Part shown: positions 8,814 through 16,815 of the stretch, piece by piece
Numbering within the stretch: the first letter of the stretch is position 1
How the letters are laid out: each line of letters opens with the position of its first letter
Source: Bog-756 sp052326605
GTDB lineage: Bacteria > Actinomycetota > Acidimicrobiia > Acidimicrobiales > RAAP-2
Length of the DNA: 64,000 bases
NCBI GenBank assembly: GCA_052326605.1
Contig: JBKQMB010000092.1
Coordinates: forward strand, 1-64,000
Direction: 5' to 3'
Program-made: the position numbers and the translations under genes
Notes under the pieces: model-generated
Seen by the model: the letters and a program-made list of their open reading frames with translations, nothing else
What the model was told of the DNA's origin: nothing
Database searches by the model: none

Positions 8814-8817
8814 CAGA

Positions 8818-9771
8818 TCAAGCTCCCATTGCGCCCGTCGCCGGTTCGGCGGGTCCCGCGTCGCTCGTGGGCTCCACGATCGTGCCCCGTGTACCTCGGA
8901 GCAGATCGGCAGCGTCGTCGAGTTGTCCGATCATCGCCGGTTTTCCCGTCGCCTCCACGAAACGGCAGGCAGCTTCGACCTTGGGGCCCATCGATCCGGC
9001 AGGAAAGGGCTGGGCGCGCAGTCGGTCGGGTGTGGTGCGCCCGATCGGATTTGCTGTTTTCGTGCCGAATCCAGTCTCGACGTTGGCCACGTCGGTCAGG
9101 ATCAACAGGGCGTCGGCCTCGAGGTCGCGGGCGAGCAGTGCCGCGCCCAGGTCCTTGTCGATGACCGCCTCCGCTCCCTGCAACCGACCATCCTGGTCCC
9201 GGATCACCGGGATGCCACCGCCCCCGGCGCAGATGACGACGGCGCCATCGCCTAGCAACAAGCGGATCGTCGGGAGCTCGACCATCGCCAGGGGGTCGGG
9301 GGAGGCCACCACCCGCCGCCAGGCGGAGCCGTCGGGTCGAATCTGCCATCCGCGCAGCGCCGCCAGCTTGCGGCCGTCGGCTTCGGAGAAGACCGGGCCC
9401 ACGAACTTGGTCGGACGCTCGAATGCCGGGTCGTCGGCCGCCACCTCGGTCTGGCACACCAGGCTGACCACCTGCCGTCCGGGCAGGGCATTTTCGAATG
9501 CCTGCAGGAGGAAGTAGCCGATCATGCCCTGGGTCTGGGCGCCGAGCACGTCGAGCGGGTACGGAGAGGGCAGATCGGGATCGAGTGCGCTCTCGTTGGC
9601 CAGCATGCCCACCTGTGGTCCGTTCCCGTGGGTGATCACCAGGTCATGGTCCCCGGCCAGTGGAACCAGGGCGTCGACGGCCACGCCGACATGCTTCTCC
9701 TGGATCTCGGCGAGCGGAACCTCCCCGCGTTCGAGCAGGGCATTGCCGCCCACGGCCACGACGAGACGCAT
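8818..9771 (-). CDS. arcC: Carbamate kinase
   Basis: A 317-residue amino-acid-kinase-fold enzyme that turns carbamoyl phosphate plus ADP into ATP, carbamate and then ammonia plus CO2. It is the ATP-yielding step of the arginine deiminase pathway. Visible family motifs are the start VVAVGGNAL, THGNGPQVG, AGGGGIPV, DKDLGAALLA and TDVANV. Length matches the usual ~310. It is last of the intact arc genes. The ATG at 9771 is 1 base from the arcB stop, implying coupled translation. The last ~15 residues are a Pro/Ala-rich tail beyond the family core. Confidence 0.95.
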   Translation of the reverse strand: MRLVVAVGGNALLERGEVPLAEIQEKHVGVAVDALVPLAGDHDLVITHGNGPQVGMLANESALDPDLPSPYPLDVLGAQTQGMIGYFLLQAFENALPGRQVVSLVCQTEVAADDPAFERPTKFVGPVFSEADGRKLAALRGWQIRPDGSAWRRVVASPDPLAMVELPTIRLLLGDGAVVICAGGGGIPVIRDQDGRLQGAEAVIDKDLGAALLARDLEADALLILTDVANVETGFGTKTANPIGRTTPDRLRAQPFPAGSMGPKVEAACRFVEATGKPAMIGQLDDAADLLRGTRGTIVEPTSDAGPAEPATGAMGA

Positions 9772-9772
9772 C

Positions 9773-10792
9773 TCAGCTCCCGAGGCTGGCGACCATTACC
9801 GCCTTGATGGTGTGGAGCCGGTTCTCCGCCTGGTCGAAGACGATGGAGGCCGGCGACTCGAAGACCTCGTCGGTGACCTCCAGGGCGGTGAGGTGCCACT
9901 TTTCGAAGATCTGCCGACCGACCTCGGTTTCGGTGTTGTGCAGAGCCGGGAGGCAGTGCATGAATTTCACGTCGGGGTTCGCGGTCGCCTTCATCGTGTC
10001 GGCATTGACCTGGTAGGGGAGGAGCTGCTCGATCCTCGTGTCCCAGTCCGAGGCCGGCTGACCCATCGACACCCAGACGTCGGTGTAGAGGAAGTCGGCA
10101 CCTTCCACTCCGCTCAGCACGTCCGCGCCGATGTGGATCCTCGCCCCTGACAGAGCAGCCATCTCGCGCGCGATCGTCTGGACGTCGGAGGAGGGCCAGA
10201 GCTCCTCGGGGGCGGCTATGCGCACGTCCATACCGAGCAGGGCGCCGGTGACCAGGAGCGAGTCGGCGGTGTTGTTGCTGGCATCCCCCAGGTAGCAGTA
10301 CCCGACCCGGTCGAGTGGCTTGTCCACGTGGTCGCGCATGGTCAGGATGTCGGCCAGCATCTGGGTGGGGTGCCACTGGTCAGTAAGCCCGTTCCAGACC
10401 GGAACCCCTGCGAACCTTCCCAGAATCTCGACGGAGTCCTGGGCGAAACCCCGATACTCGATGCCGTCGAACATGCGACCCAATACCCGGGCCGTGTCCT
10501 TCATCGACTCCCCCTGGCCGATGTGGGTTCCCTCCGGTCCGAGGTAGGTGACGTGCGCCCCTTGGTCGTGGGCACCGACCTCGAAGGCCGACCGGGTGCG
10601 GGTGGAGGCCTTCTCGAAGATGAGGGCGATGTTGCGGCCCACCAACCGCTGACGCTCGGTTCCCGTGCGCTTCTCCGCTCGGAGCTGGGCGGCCAGGTCG
10701 ACGATGGCCAGGAACTCCTTTTTGGTCAGGTCCACCTCCTTCAGGAGGTTCCTCCCGTGTAGGTGCATGAGGTCGTCGTCGATGGCGTGCAT
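9773..10792 (-). CDS. arcB: Ornithine carbamoyltransferase (catabolic)
   Basis: A 339-residue cytosolic transferase that here splits citrulline with phosphate into ornithine and carbamoyl phosphate, judging by its operon. The carbamoyl-phosphate site STRTR (in EKASTRTRSAFE), the HPTQ motif (QWHPTQMLAD), the ornithine loop DVWVSMGQ and the C-terminal HCLPALHN are all present. HCLPA is the form common in catabolic enzymes. It lies 3 bases after arcA and 1 base before arcC. It is longer than many anabolic ArgF proteins, in line with the arcB type. Confidence 0.95.
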   Translation of the reverse strand: MHAIDDDLMHLHGRNLLKEVDLTKKEFLAIVDLAAQLRAEKRTGTERQRLVGRNIALIFEKASTRTRSAFEVGAHDQGAHVTYLGPEGTHIGQGESMKDTARVLGRMFDGIEYRGFAQDSVEILGRFAGVPVWNGLTDQWHPTQMLADILTMRDHVDKPLDRVGYCYLGDASNNTADSLLVTGALLGMDVRIAAPEELWPSSDVQTIAREMAALSGARIHIGADVLSGVEGADFLYTDVWVSMGQPASDWDTRIEQLLPYQVNADTMKATANPDVKFMHCLPALHNTETEVGRQIFEKWHLTALEVTDEVFESPASIVFDQAENRLHTIKAVMVASLGS

Positions 10793-10795
10793 CGC

Positions 10796-12016
10796 TCAGG
10801 CCGGATCCCGCTGGATCGGGCAGGTCATGCACCGGGGGCCGCCCCGGCCCCGCCCGAGTTCGGCGCCACCGATGTCGACGACCTCGATCCCGTGCTTGCG
10901 GAGCATGGTGTTGGTGGCCACGTTGCGCTGGTAGCCCATGACCACCCCGGGGGCCACGGCCAGGTAGTTGGTGCCGTCGTCCCACTGCTCGCGCTCGGCC
11001 GCCCGGATGTCCTCGTCGGTGGTGAGCACGCTGATCTCCTCGACCTGGAGGATCTCGGCCAGCGTGTCCCACAGGCTGTGGTTGCGGGAGATCGTGAGCT
11101 GGTCGGATTCCTCGCCCTCCGAGATGGTCCAGCTGCGGAGGTGTCGGTCGAAGTAGGGGTACAGCACGAACGTGGCCGTGTCGACCATTGACATGACCGT
11201 ATCGAGGTGCATGAAGGCGTGGCTGTGGGGGAGCTCGATGGCCACGACAGTCGTCGCCTGCCCGGCCGCGAAGAGTGCATGAGACACCATCTCGATGGCC
11301 ATGGGGGTGGTGCGTTCTCCCATGCCGATGAGCACGGCGCCGTTTCCGATCACGTGGACGTCGCCACCTTCGATGGTGGCCGGCTGGTAGTTGCGGTCGT
11401 CCCCGCCGTAGTAGGTGATGAAGTCGGCCCCGGTGAACATCGGGTGGAACCGGTAGATGGCCCTGGTGTGGAGTGACTCGCGCTGGCGGGCCGGCTTGGC
11501 CATTGGGTTGATGGTCACCCCGCCGTAGATCCAGCACGAGTTGTCACGTTGGAACAGATGGTTGGGCAAGGGGGTCAGCACGAAGTCGTCGGCCTTCAGC
11601 ATGTCCCACTTGAGGCTGTGGGCCCGTAACGGATGCAGGTCGGCCTTCAGCACGCCCCCCACCAGGAACTGGGACAGCTCCACGCCGTCGAGGTCCTCGA
11701 ACAGTCGTCGCACCGGCTCGACCAGTGAGGGGCCGAGGATCTCCGGCGTGCACAGGCGGTCGAGCACGAAGGCCCGGCCCTCGGGCAGCTCGAGCGTCTC
11801 GGCCAGGAGCTGACCGTAGTAGTGGACGAGCACGCCCTTGTCCCGGAGGGCTTCGGCGAAGGCGTCGTGCTCCTCTTTGGCCTTCGACGCCCACATCACG
11901 TCGTCGAAGAGCAGCTCGCCGATGTTGTCGGGTGTGAGCCTCGACAGTTCGAGCCCGGGGCGGTGGATGATGGCCTCGCCAAGCTGGCCGATCTCGGAAC
12001 CTACGTTGAACGTCAT
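10796..12016 (-). CDS. arcA: Arginine deiminase
   Basis: A 406-residue guanidino-modifying enzyme that hydrolyses arginine to citrulline and ammonia. Catalytic features are visible: PLPNHLFQRDNS (substrate Arg/Asp), EGGDVHVIG, HLDTVMSMVD (catalytic His-Asp) and the nucleophilic Cys in GGPRCMTCP near the C-terminus. Length is that of canonical ADI. A Shine-Dalgarno (AGGAG) precedes the ATG at 12016, in a 47-base gap after arcD. It is the first chemical step of the arc pathway and can also protect against acid through ammonia release. Confidence 0.96.
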   Translation of the reverse strand: MTFNVGSEIGQLGEAIIHRPGLELSRLTPDNIGELLFDDVMWASKAKEEHDAFAEALRDKGVLVHYYGQLLAETLELPEGRAFVLDRLCTPEILGPSLVEPVRRLFEDLDGVELSQFLVGGVLKADLHPLRAHSLKWDMLKADDFVLTPLPNHLFQRDNSCWIYGGVTINPMAKPARQRESLHTRAIYRFHPMFTGADFITYYGGDDRNYQPATIEGGDVHVIGNGAVLIGMGERTTPMAIEMVSHALFAAGQATTVVAIELPHSHAFMHLDTVMSMVDTATFVLYPYFDRHLRSWTISEGEESDQLTISRNHSLWDTLAEILQVEEISVLTTDEDIRAAEREQWDDGTNYLAVAPGVVMGYQRNVATNTMLRKHGIEVVDIGGAELGRGRGGPRCMTCPIQRDPA

Positions 12017-12063
12017 ATGGGATTCTCCTGTCGGGTTCGAATTATCGTTCGTTGCCCGCTGGC

Positions 12064-13551
12064 TCAGTCCGACGTGGACAGCTCGACCGCCGGCTCCTCG
12101 GGGGGGAGGTCCACCGGCTCGATGGCCTCACCGAGACGCTGCCGGCGGGCGTTCAAGAAGGCATACAGGATGAGCCCCACGAGTATCACGACCAGGGCCT
12201 GGTAGACGACCTGGTAGCCCGAGGCGAACGTCACCCACATCGAGAACAGCACGCTCACCCCGGCCACGGCGAGGTCGCGGGCCAGCTGCCAACCCTGCAC
12301 GCGCCGACGGCGTGAGACGAGATACGTCAGCTGGGCGATGGCCGAGAAGAAGTAGGGGATGGCCACGGTGACCACGGTGAGGTCGACCAGGTAGGTGAAG
12401 ACCGTGAGCCCGGTGCTGGTGTTGTAGCGCCACAACATGAGCAGCGACGGCAGCGCGGTCCCGACCACGATGCCGAACCAGGCCGTGCCGTTTCGGTCCT
12501 GCCAGGCGAAGGGCCGGGGGAAGAGGTCGTCCTGGGCGATGGCCCGCGACGTCTCGGTGACGATCAGGGTCCAGCCGTTCAGGGCCCCGATGCCCGAGAC
12601 GACGGCGATGGCGGCGATGAACTTCCCGGCCCAGGCTTCGTGGGGAAAGATCGACTGGAAGGCGTTGACGAACGGCGACCCGGTGTTGACCAGCGTGTTG
12701 TGGGACACCAGACCCATCACCGCTGCCGTCACCAGCACGTAGAGGACGGCGCTCAGTGCGGTGCCGAGCACCGAGGCGCGACCGACGTTGACGCGAGGAT
12801 TCTTCACCCGCTTGGCCGTCATCGCTGCCGCCTCGACCCCGATGAAGGAGAAGAGCGCCACCCCTGCCGCGATCCCGATGCCGCTGTAGAGGCTGCCGCC
12901 CGAGGCGTTGAAGGGCCCGAAGTTGGCCTTGTCGACGAAGAACCATCCGACGATGCCGACGAACAGCAGGGGAAGGAACTTGAGGACGACGGTGATGTTC
13001 TGGAACCACGCCATCTGGCGGACCCCGACCAGGTTCACGATCGCCGGCACCCATAGTCCCACCATGGCGATGCCCCAGTTCTCCATGCCGCTCGGATGGT
13101 TGAAGCCGAACAGGGCGTCGACGTAGAACACCCAGGACGAGACGATGGCCGCGTTGCCCGCCCACGACTGGATCCAGTAGCACCAGCCGACGAGGTAGCC
13201 GGCGAAGTCGCCGAACTCGTGGCGGGAGTACGCGTAGAGCCCGCCGTCGCTGTGGGGCACCCGCTTCGTGAGCTGGCCGAACAGCACGGCGAGGAGCATC
13301 GCGCCCACGGCGATGACGCCCAGGACGACGATCCCCATGGTGCCGGCACCGGCCAGCACGGCCGGCATGGTGAACACACCGGTCCCGACGATGCTGCCGA
13401 TGACCAGCGCGGTCGCCGAGGTCAGCCCCAGGGCCCGGGCCTTCTCCTCGTTTCGCGGTGACATCGGCTGGTCGGGGGGCGATGATGGCCCATGTGGCCG
13501 AGCGGCGGTGGCTGCCGGGGGAACAGTCGTCTCTTCCGTGGGTGCACTCAT
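12064..13551 (-). CDS. arcD: Arginine/ornithine antiporter (APC superfamily)
   Basis: A 495-residue inner-membrane protein with about 12 hydrophobic helices. After a ~35-residue polar N-terminus, the first helix carries ALVIGSIVGTGVFTMPA, the amino-acid-binding GxGIF-type signature of the APC/APA family. It would exchange external arginine for ornithine at no energy cost, feeding ArcA. Placement ahead of arcA in one unit supports this role over a general amino-acid permease. Its ATG overlaps the stop of a small upstream ORF by 4 bp and has no good Shine-Dalgarno of its own. Confidence 0.9.
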   Translation of the reverse strand: MSAPTEETTVPPAATAARPHGPSSPPDQPMSPRNEEKARALGLTSATALVIGSIVGTGVFTMPAVLAGAGTMGIVVLGVIAVGAMLLAVLFGQLTKRVPHSDGGLYAYSRHEFGDFAGYLVGWCYWIQSWAGNAAIVSSWVFYVDALFGFNHPSGMENWGIAMVGLWVPAIVNLVGVRQMAWFQNITVVLKFLPLLFVGIVGWFFVDKANFGPFNASGGSLYSGIGIAAGVALFSFIGVEAAAMTAKRVKNPRVNVGRASVLGTALSAVLYVLVTAAVMGLVSHNTLVNTGSPFVNAFQSIFPHEAWAGKFIAAIAVVSGIGALNGWTLIVTETSRAIAQDDLFPRPFAWQDRNGTAWFGIVVGTALPSLLMLWRYNTSTGLTVFTYLVDLTVVTVAIPYFFSAIAQLTYLVSRRRRVQGWQLARDLAVAGVSVLFSMWVTFASGYQVVYQALVVILVGLILYAFLNARRQRLGEAIEPVDLPPEEPAVELSTSD

Positions 13552-13643
13552 GACGCAGTCACCGACGGCCCCTCAAGGATGTCCGCCGCCACCCCGGTGC
13601 CTCGTCGGGTTCCTTTCGCAGGGTCGGTGTTCATGGCGCTCAT
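13548..13643 (-). CDS. 31-codon leader ORF translationally coupled to arcD
   Basis: ATG at 13643 is preceded by a near-perfect ribosome binding site (AGGAGG, 5 bases before). The ORF (MSAMNTDPAKGTRRGTG...) ends with TGA inside an ATGA overlap with the arcD start. arcD lacks its own convincing ribosome binding site, so ribosomes probably enter here. Two adjacent Arg codons are both CGA, an uncommon choice in such GC-rich DNA. An arginine-sensing leader peptide is conceivable but speculative. No transporter or enzyme feature is visible in the peptide. Confidence 0.5.
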   Translation of the reverse strand: MSAMNTDPAKGTRRGTGVAADILEGPSVTAS

Positions 13644-13919
13644 GGGCCCCTCCTGGGCGATGGACTGTGCCACCAAGGGTCTAGAGCGACGATCGATCAG
13701 CCACTGAAACCAACAGACCCCGATGCGGTGCTGCAGCCACGAAGGTACACCGTGTCGGGGCGGCCCACAACGGGAATCTGCACGGCTTCGATACGAACGA
13801 GGAGGAGGCTCGAGGGGGTCACCCGGCACCTCCTGGCACTTCCTGGACCGCAGCACAGAGGGTCACCTCGGAGGGCTGTGCTACCGCCCCACTCGAAGTC
13901 GTCTGGCAAGGTGGGGGAC
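13644..13919. other. Divergent promoter region between the arc operon and the ackA-like gene
   Basis: About 275 bases with no supportable gene. It should drive arcD leftward and the acetate-kinase-like gene rightward. I saw no convincing DosR-, Crp- or ArgR-type palindrome. Confidence 0.4.
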
Positions 13920-14942
13920 GTGAACATCCTCGCGGTCAGTGTCGGTTCGAGCAGCATCAAGCTCCGGGTGATCGATGACGATGACACGACCCTCGCCACC
14001 GAAGGCCATCGCGACCTGGGACCGGGCGTGTCCCAGGTTGCCTGCTTCGATACCAGCTTCCCTACCGACATGCCTGCGAGAGCCGCTACCTACGCGGTGC
14101 CCCGCGAGTGGCGGGAGGAGTGCGGCATCCGGCGTTTCGGTTTCCATGGGCTCAGCCATGACCGGGCCAGCCGACGAGCGGCCGAGCTCCTGGGCCGCTC
14201 GAGGGGAGAGCTTGCCCTGGTCACCGCGCACATCGGTGCTGGCGCGTCACTTGCCGCGGTCGAGGGCGGACACTCGGTCGACACCACCATGGGATTCACT
14301 CCATTGGAAGGGATCGTGATGGCCTTCCGCTCGGGCAGTATCGACCCCGGTCTCGTTCTCTGGGTGCAGCAATGCAAGGGCCTGTCCGCGGACGGAGTCG
14401 GGCAGATCCTCGAACGGAAGTCCGGCCTGCTCGGGCTTTCGGACGACTCCGGCGACCTCCGCAAGGTGATCAGCGCTGCGGATGCCGGGGACCACGAAGC
14501 ACACCTTGCCTACGAGGTCCACGCCTACCGGATCCGGACGGACGTGGCTGCCATGGTCGCGGCAATGGGAGGCATCGAGGGCCCGGTGTTCGCGGGCGAG
14601 GCGGGCGAGGCGTCAGCTCGGCTGCGCGCCGATACGTGCGCAGGTCTCGGCCTTCCCGGCGCGGAGATCGCCGCGTCGACCAATCGGGGCCTCAGTGGCG
14701 ACGGCGTGATCTCCGCGGTAGCGGCCCGTCCCGCGGTGCTCGTCGTCGAAGCGAGGGAAGACCTCGAGATCGCCCGACAGGTGAGGCAGCTGCTCGACTT
14801 GCGCCCATGCTGCGGTATGTCGGGTGGTGCCCGACGATCGGCCGGGCGGCAACTGCTGCAGGTTCCCGAAGGTGAGGAATCCGTGTCGGATGCACCGGTG
14901 AGGGCTGAAGGCGTCAGCCCCGCCGTCGCGGTCCCAACGTGA
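13920..14942 (+). CDS. ackA: Acetate kinase with a large internal deletion, probably inactive
   Basis: The GTG at 13920 (preceded by AAGGTGGGGG) starts VNILAVSVGSSSIKL, the acetate-kinase N-terminal phosphate motif. By residue ~36 the text is already at VACFDTSFP, so the ~100 residues that normally intervene, including the HRVVHGG substrate-binding motif, are gone in frame. Later motifs remain: RFGFHGLSH, DTTMGFTPLEG and RSGSIDPG. Two are altered: HIGAGAS (usually GNGAS) and FAGEAGEAS (usually TGGIGENS). The last ~50 residues after EIARQVRQLL do not look like AckA and suggest loss of the original stop. The frame is open at 340 codons (normal ~400). Confidence 0.65.
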   Translation: MNILAVSVGSSSIKLRVIDDDDTTLATEGHRDLGPGVSQVACFDTSFPTDMPARAATYAVPREWREECGIRRFGFHGLSHDRASRRAAELLGRSRGELALVTAHIGAGASLAAVEGGHSVDTTMGFTPLEGIVMAFRSGSIDPGLVLWVQQCKGLSADGVGQILERKSGLLGLSDDSGDLRKVISAADAGDHEAHLAYEVHAYRIRTDVAAMVAAMGGIEGPVFAGEAGEASARLRADTCAGLGLPGAEIAASTNRGLSGDGVISAVAARPAVLVVEAREDLEIARQVRQLLDLRPCCGMSGGARRSAGRQLLQVPEGEESVSDAPVRAEGVSPAVAVPT

Positions 14943-15697
14943 GCACGGCCCCGGGACTGGGCCTGCCCGAGCGGATACGGGCCTGCCTCTTCGACCTCGA
15001 CGGGGTCCTGACCGGGACGGCCACCATCCACGCCGCCGCCTGGAAGGAGATGTTCGACGCCTACCTGAAGGCAAGGTCCGATACCAATGGTGAGGCCTTC
15101 ACCGGCTTCGACCAGGTGGCCGACTACGACACCTACGTCGATGGCAAGACCAGGGATGACGGGACGCGCTCGTTTCTGCATTCACGCCATATCGACCTAC
15201 CCGACGGTCATCCCGATGACCCGGCGGGGACGGAGTCGGTGAAAGGGCTCGGCAAATCGAAGAACGAGATCTTCCTGCGGAGGATCCAGGAAGACGGTGT
15301 TGAGGCGTATCCCGGTTCGGTCCGCTACGTGCGGGCCGTTCGCTCCGCCGGAGTGCACTGCGCCGTGGTCTCCTCCAGCGCCAACTGCGGTGCCGTGCTC
15401 GAGGCTGCCGGAATCGCCGACCTGTTCGAGCTACGCATCGACGGCATGACCATCGCGAAGGACCATCTGGTCGGAAAGCCGGCGCCCGACACCTATCTGG
15501 CGGCGGCCCGTGCATTGGGCGTCGAACCCGATCAGGCCGCGGTATTCGAGGATGCCCTGTCCGGCGTGGAGGCGGGCCGGGCGGGGCGGTTCGGCCTCGT
15601 GGTCGGAGTCGACCGAAGCGGCCAGGCGGAGGACTTGGCCCGCCACGGTGCTGACATCGTGGTGGGCGATCTTGCCGACCTGATGGACCCGACCTGA
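14939..15697 (+). CDS. pgmB: Beta-phosphoglucomutase-like HAD hydrolase
   Basis: A 252-residue HAD enzyme. Motif I is FDLDGVLTGT (both Asp present), motif II VVSSSANC, motif III lysine in AKDHLVGKPAPDTY and motif IV FEDALSGVEAG. The cap region and length fit beta-phosphoglucomutases, which convert beta-glucose-1-phosphate to glucose-6-phosphate and usually partner with GH65 disaccharide phosphorylases. A GH65 remnant follows directly, and an intact GH65 fusion lies nearby. GTG at 14939 overlaps the previous stop by 4 bp. A general sugar-phosphate phosphatase is the alternative. Confidence 0.8.
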   Translation: MSTAPGLGLPERIRACLFDLDGVLTGTATIHAAAWKEMFDAYLKARSDTNGEAFTGFDQVADYDTYVDGKTRDDGTRSFLHSRHIDLPDGHPDDPAGTESVKGLGKSKNEIFLRRIQEDGVEAYPGSVRYVRAVRSAGVHCAVVSSSANCGAVLEAAGIADLFELRIDGMTIAKDHLVGKPAPDTYLAAARALGVEPDQAAVFEDALSGVEAGRAGRFGLVVGVDRSGQAEDLARHGADIVVGDLADLMDPT

Positions 15698-15950
15698 TCA
15701 AGCACCCGGCCTACCCGGTCGAACCCTGGTGCCTGAGAGAGACCGGGCTCTCCCTCGACGTCCGGGCCCAGATTGAGTCGTTGCTCGCCCTGTCCAATGG
15801 CAACGTCGGCCGGCGCGGCAACGTCGACGAGGGTGAGCCCTACGCTGCACCTGGTTCGTTCTCAACGGTGTCTACGAGTCGCAACCCCTGCCCTACGCCG
15901 AAGCCGGTCAGGCCGGAGAGCCGCTACGGCTCCACCTTGATGGGCAACAG
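15697..15950 (+). pseudogene. N-terminal fragment of a second GH65 disaccharide phosphorylase
   Basis: Starting inside the HAD stop region, the reading HPAYPVEPWCLRETGLSLD then ESLLALSNGNVGRRGN and DEGEPYAAPGS is the conserved start of GH65 trehalose/maltose/kojibiose phosphorylases. Around 15850 the frame changes, and LNGVYESQPLPYAEAG continues in another frame to about 15950. The rest (~700 residues) is absent, replaced by the end of the Usp gene on the opposite strand. So the usual pgmB-GH65 pair existed here and decayed. Confidence 0.65.
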
Positions 15951-15951
15951 T

Positions 15952-16815
15952 TCATCGTGTCGTCGGGGAGCCCGATGACCCTTCCGACCGGGACCGTCCC
16001 ATGCCCGGACCCTCCGAGCCAACCGTATGGCCGTCGGCCGAGGCGTCGCCAGGAGATTGCACCGGGAGCAGCAGGACGGGAAGTGCCGAACTGTCGAGCA
16101 CCCCTCGCACCACGCCGGCCCGCTCAGGAGAGGGGCTCTGGGACCAGCTGAGGATGATCAGGTCCACGTGCTGGTCGGCCGCCATCCGGGCAACCTGTTC
16201 GACGACGGAGCCCGCCCGGAGCTCGACACTGTTCGCATGGGGAAAGTGCCGGCTGAGGAACTCCCGCCCCAGGATGTCCATGTCGTACTCGGGCCGGTCC
16301 AGCATGGCCGGGACCGTGGCGTCGGTGAACACATGGAGAACCACCAGTTCGACCTGGTCGACCAGCAGGGGGAGCAACCGCTCGAGTACGGGGCGCGAGG
16401 AACCCTCGGTGCCCTCCAGCGGGAGGAGGATCCGCCGGATGACCCCGCGAGAACCGGTGGCAGGCGGTACGACGACCACCGGCTTGTCGGCATGCTCGAG
16501 CAGGGCCCGTGCGGTGTGCCCGGTCGGATAGGGCCCCGTCGGGGGAGCACCGGACCAGGCTCCGATGGCGGCGACGATCACCTCGGGGTCACCCAGCGCA
16601 TCGATCAGCGTGGGCTCCAGCGGGCCCTCGACGACACGGAGCGGGACCTGGGCCCGGGTGGCCGCGGACTCGACCGCGTCGAACGGCTCCAGGGGATCGG
16701 TCCGGACGTAGACCGCCCGGACCGGGGTACCGGTGAGCCGGCCGATGCGCACGGCCGCGTCCAGGACCGCTCTGGCACTGGCGGAATTGTCGAGCGCAGC
16801 GAGGACGAAGCTCAC
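15952..16815 (-). CDS. Tandem universal stress protein (two UspA domains)
   Basis: A 287-residue cytoplasmic protein with two Usp folds: residues ~1-140 (start VSFVLAALDNSASARAVLDAA) and ~145-265 (RRILLPLEGTEGSSRPVLERLL ... LIILSWSQ). The second half lacks a clean ATP-binding G-x2-G-x9-G pattern, so nucleotide binding is uncertain. GTG at 16815 overlaps the stop of the GH65 fusion by 4 bp, giving coupled expression. The pairing of an OtsB-like/GH65 fusion with tandem Usp recalls the mycobacterial Rv2005c-Rv2006 dormancy pair. The last ~30 residues are a Ser/Gly-rich tail. Confidence 0.85.
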   Translation of the reverse strand: MSFVLAALDNSASARAVLDAAVRIGRLTGTPVRAVYVRTDPLEPFDAVESAATRAQVPLRVVEGPLEPTLIDALGDPEVIVAAIGAWSGAPPTGPYPTGHTARALLEHADKPVVVVPPATGSRGVIRRILLPLEGTEGSSRPVLERLLPLLVDQVELVVLHVFTDATVPAMLDRPEYDMDILGREFLSRHFPHANSVELRAGSVVEQVARMAADQHVDLIILSWSQSPSPERAGVVRGVLDSSALPVLLLPVQSPGDASADGHTVGSEGPGMGRSRSEGSSGSPTTR

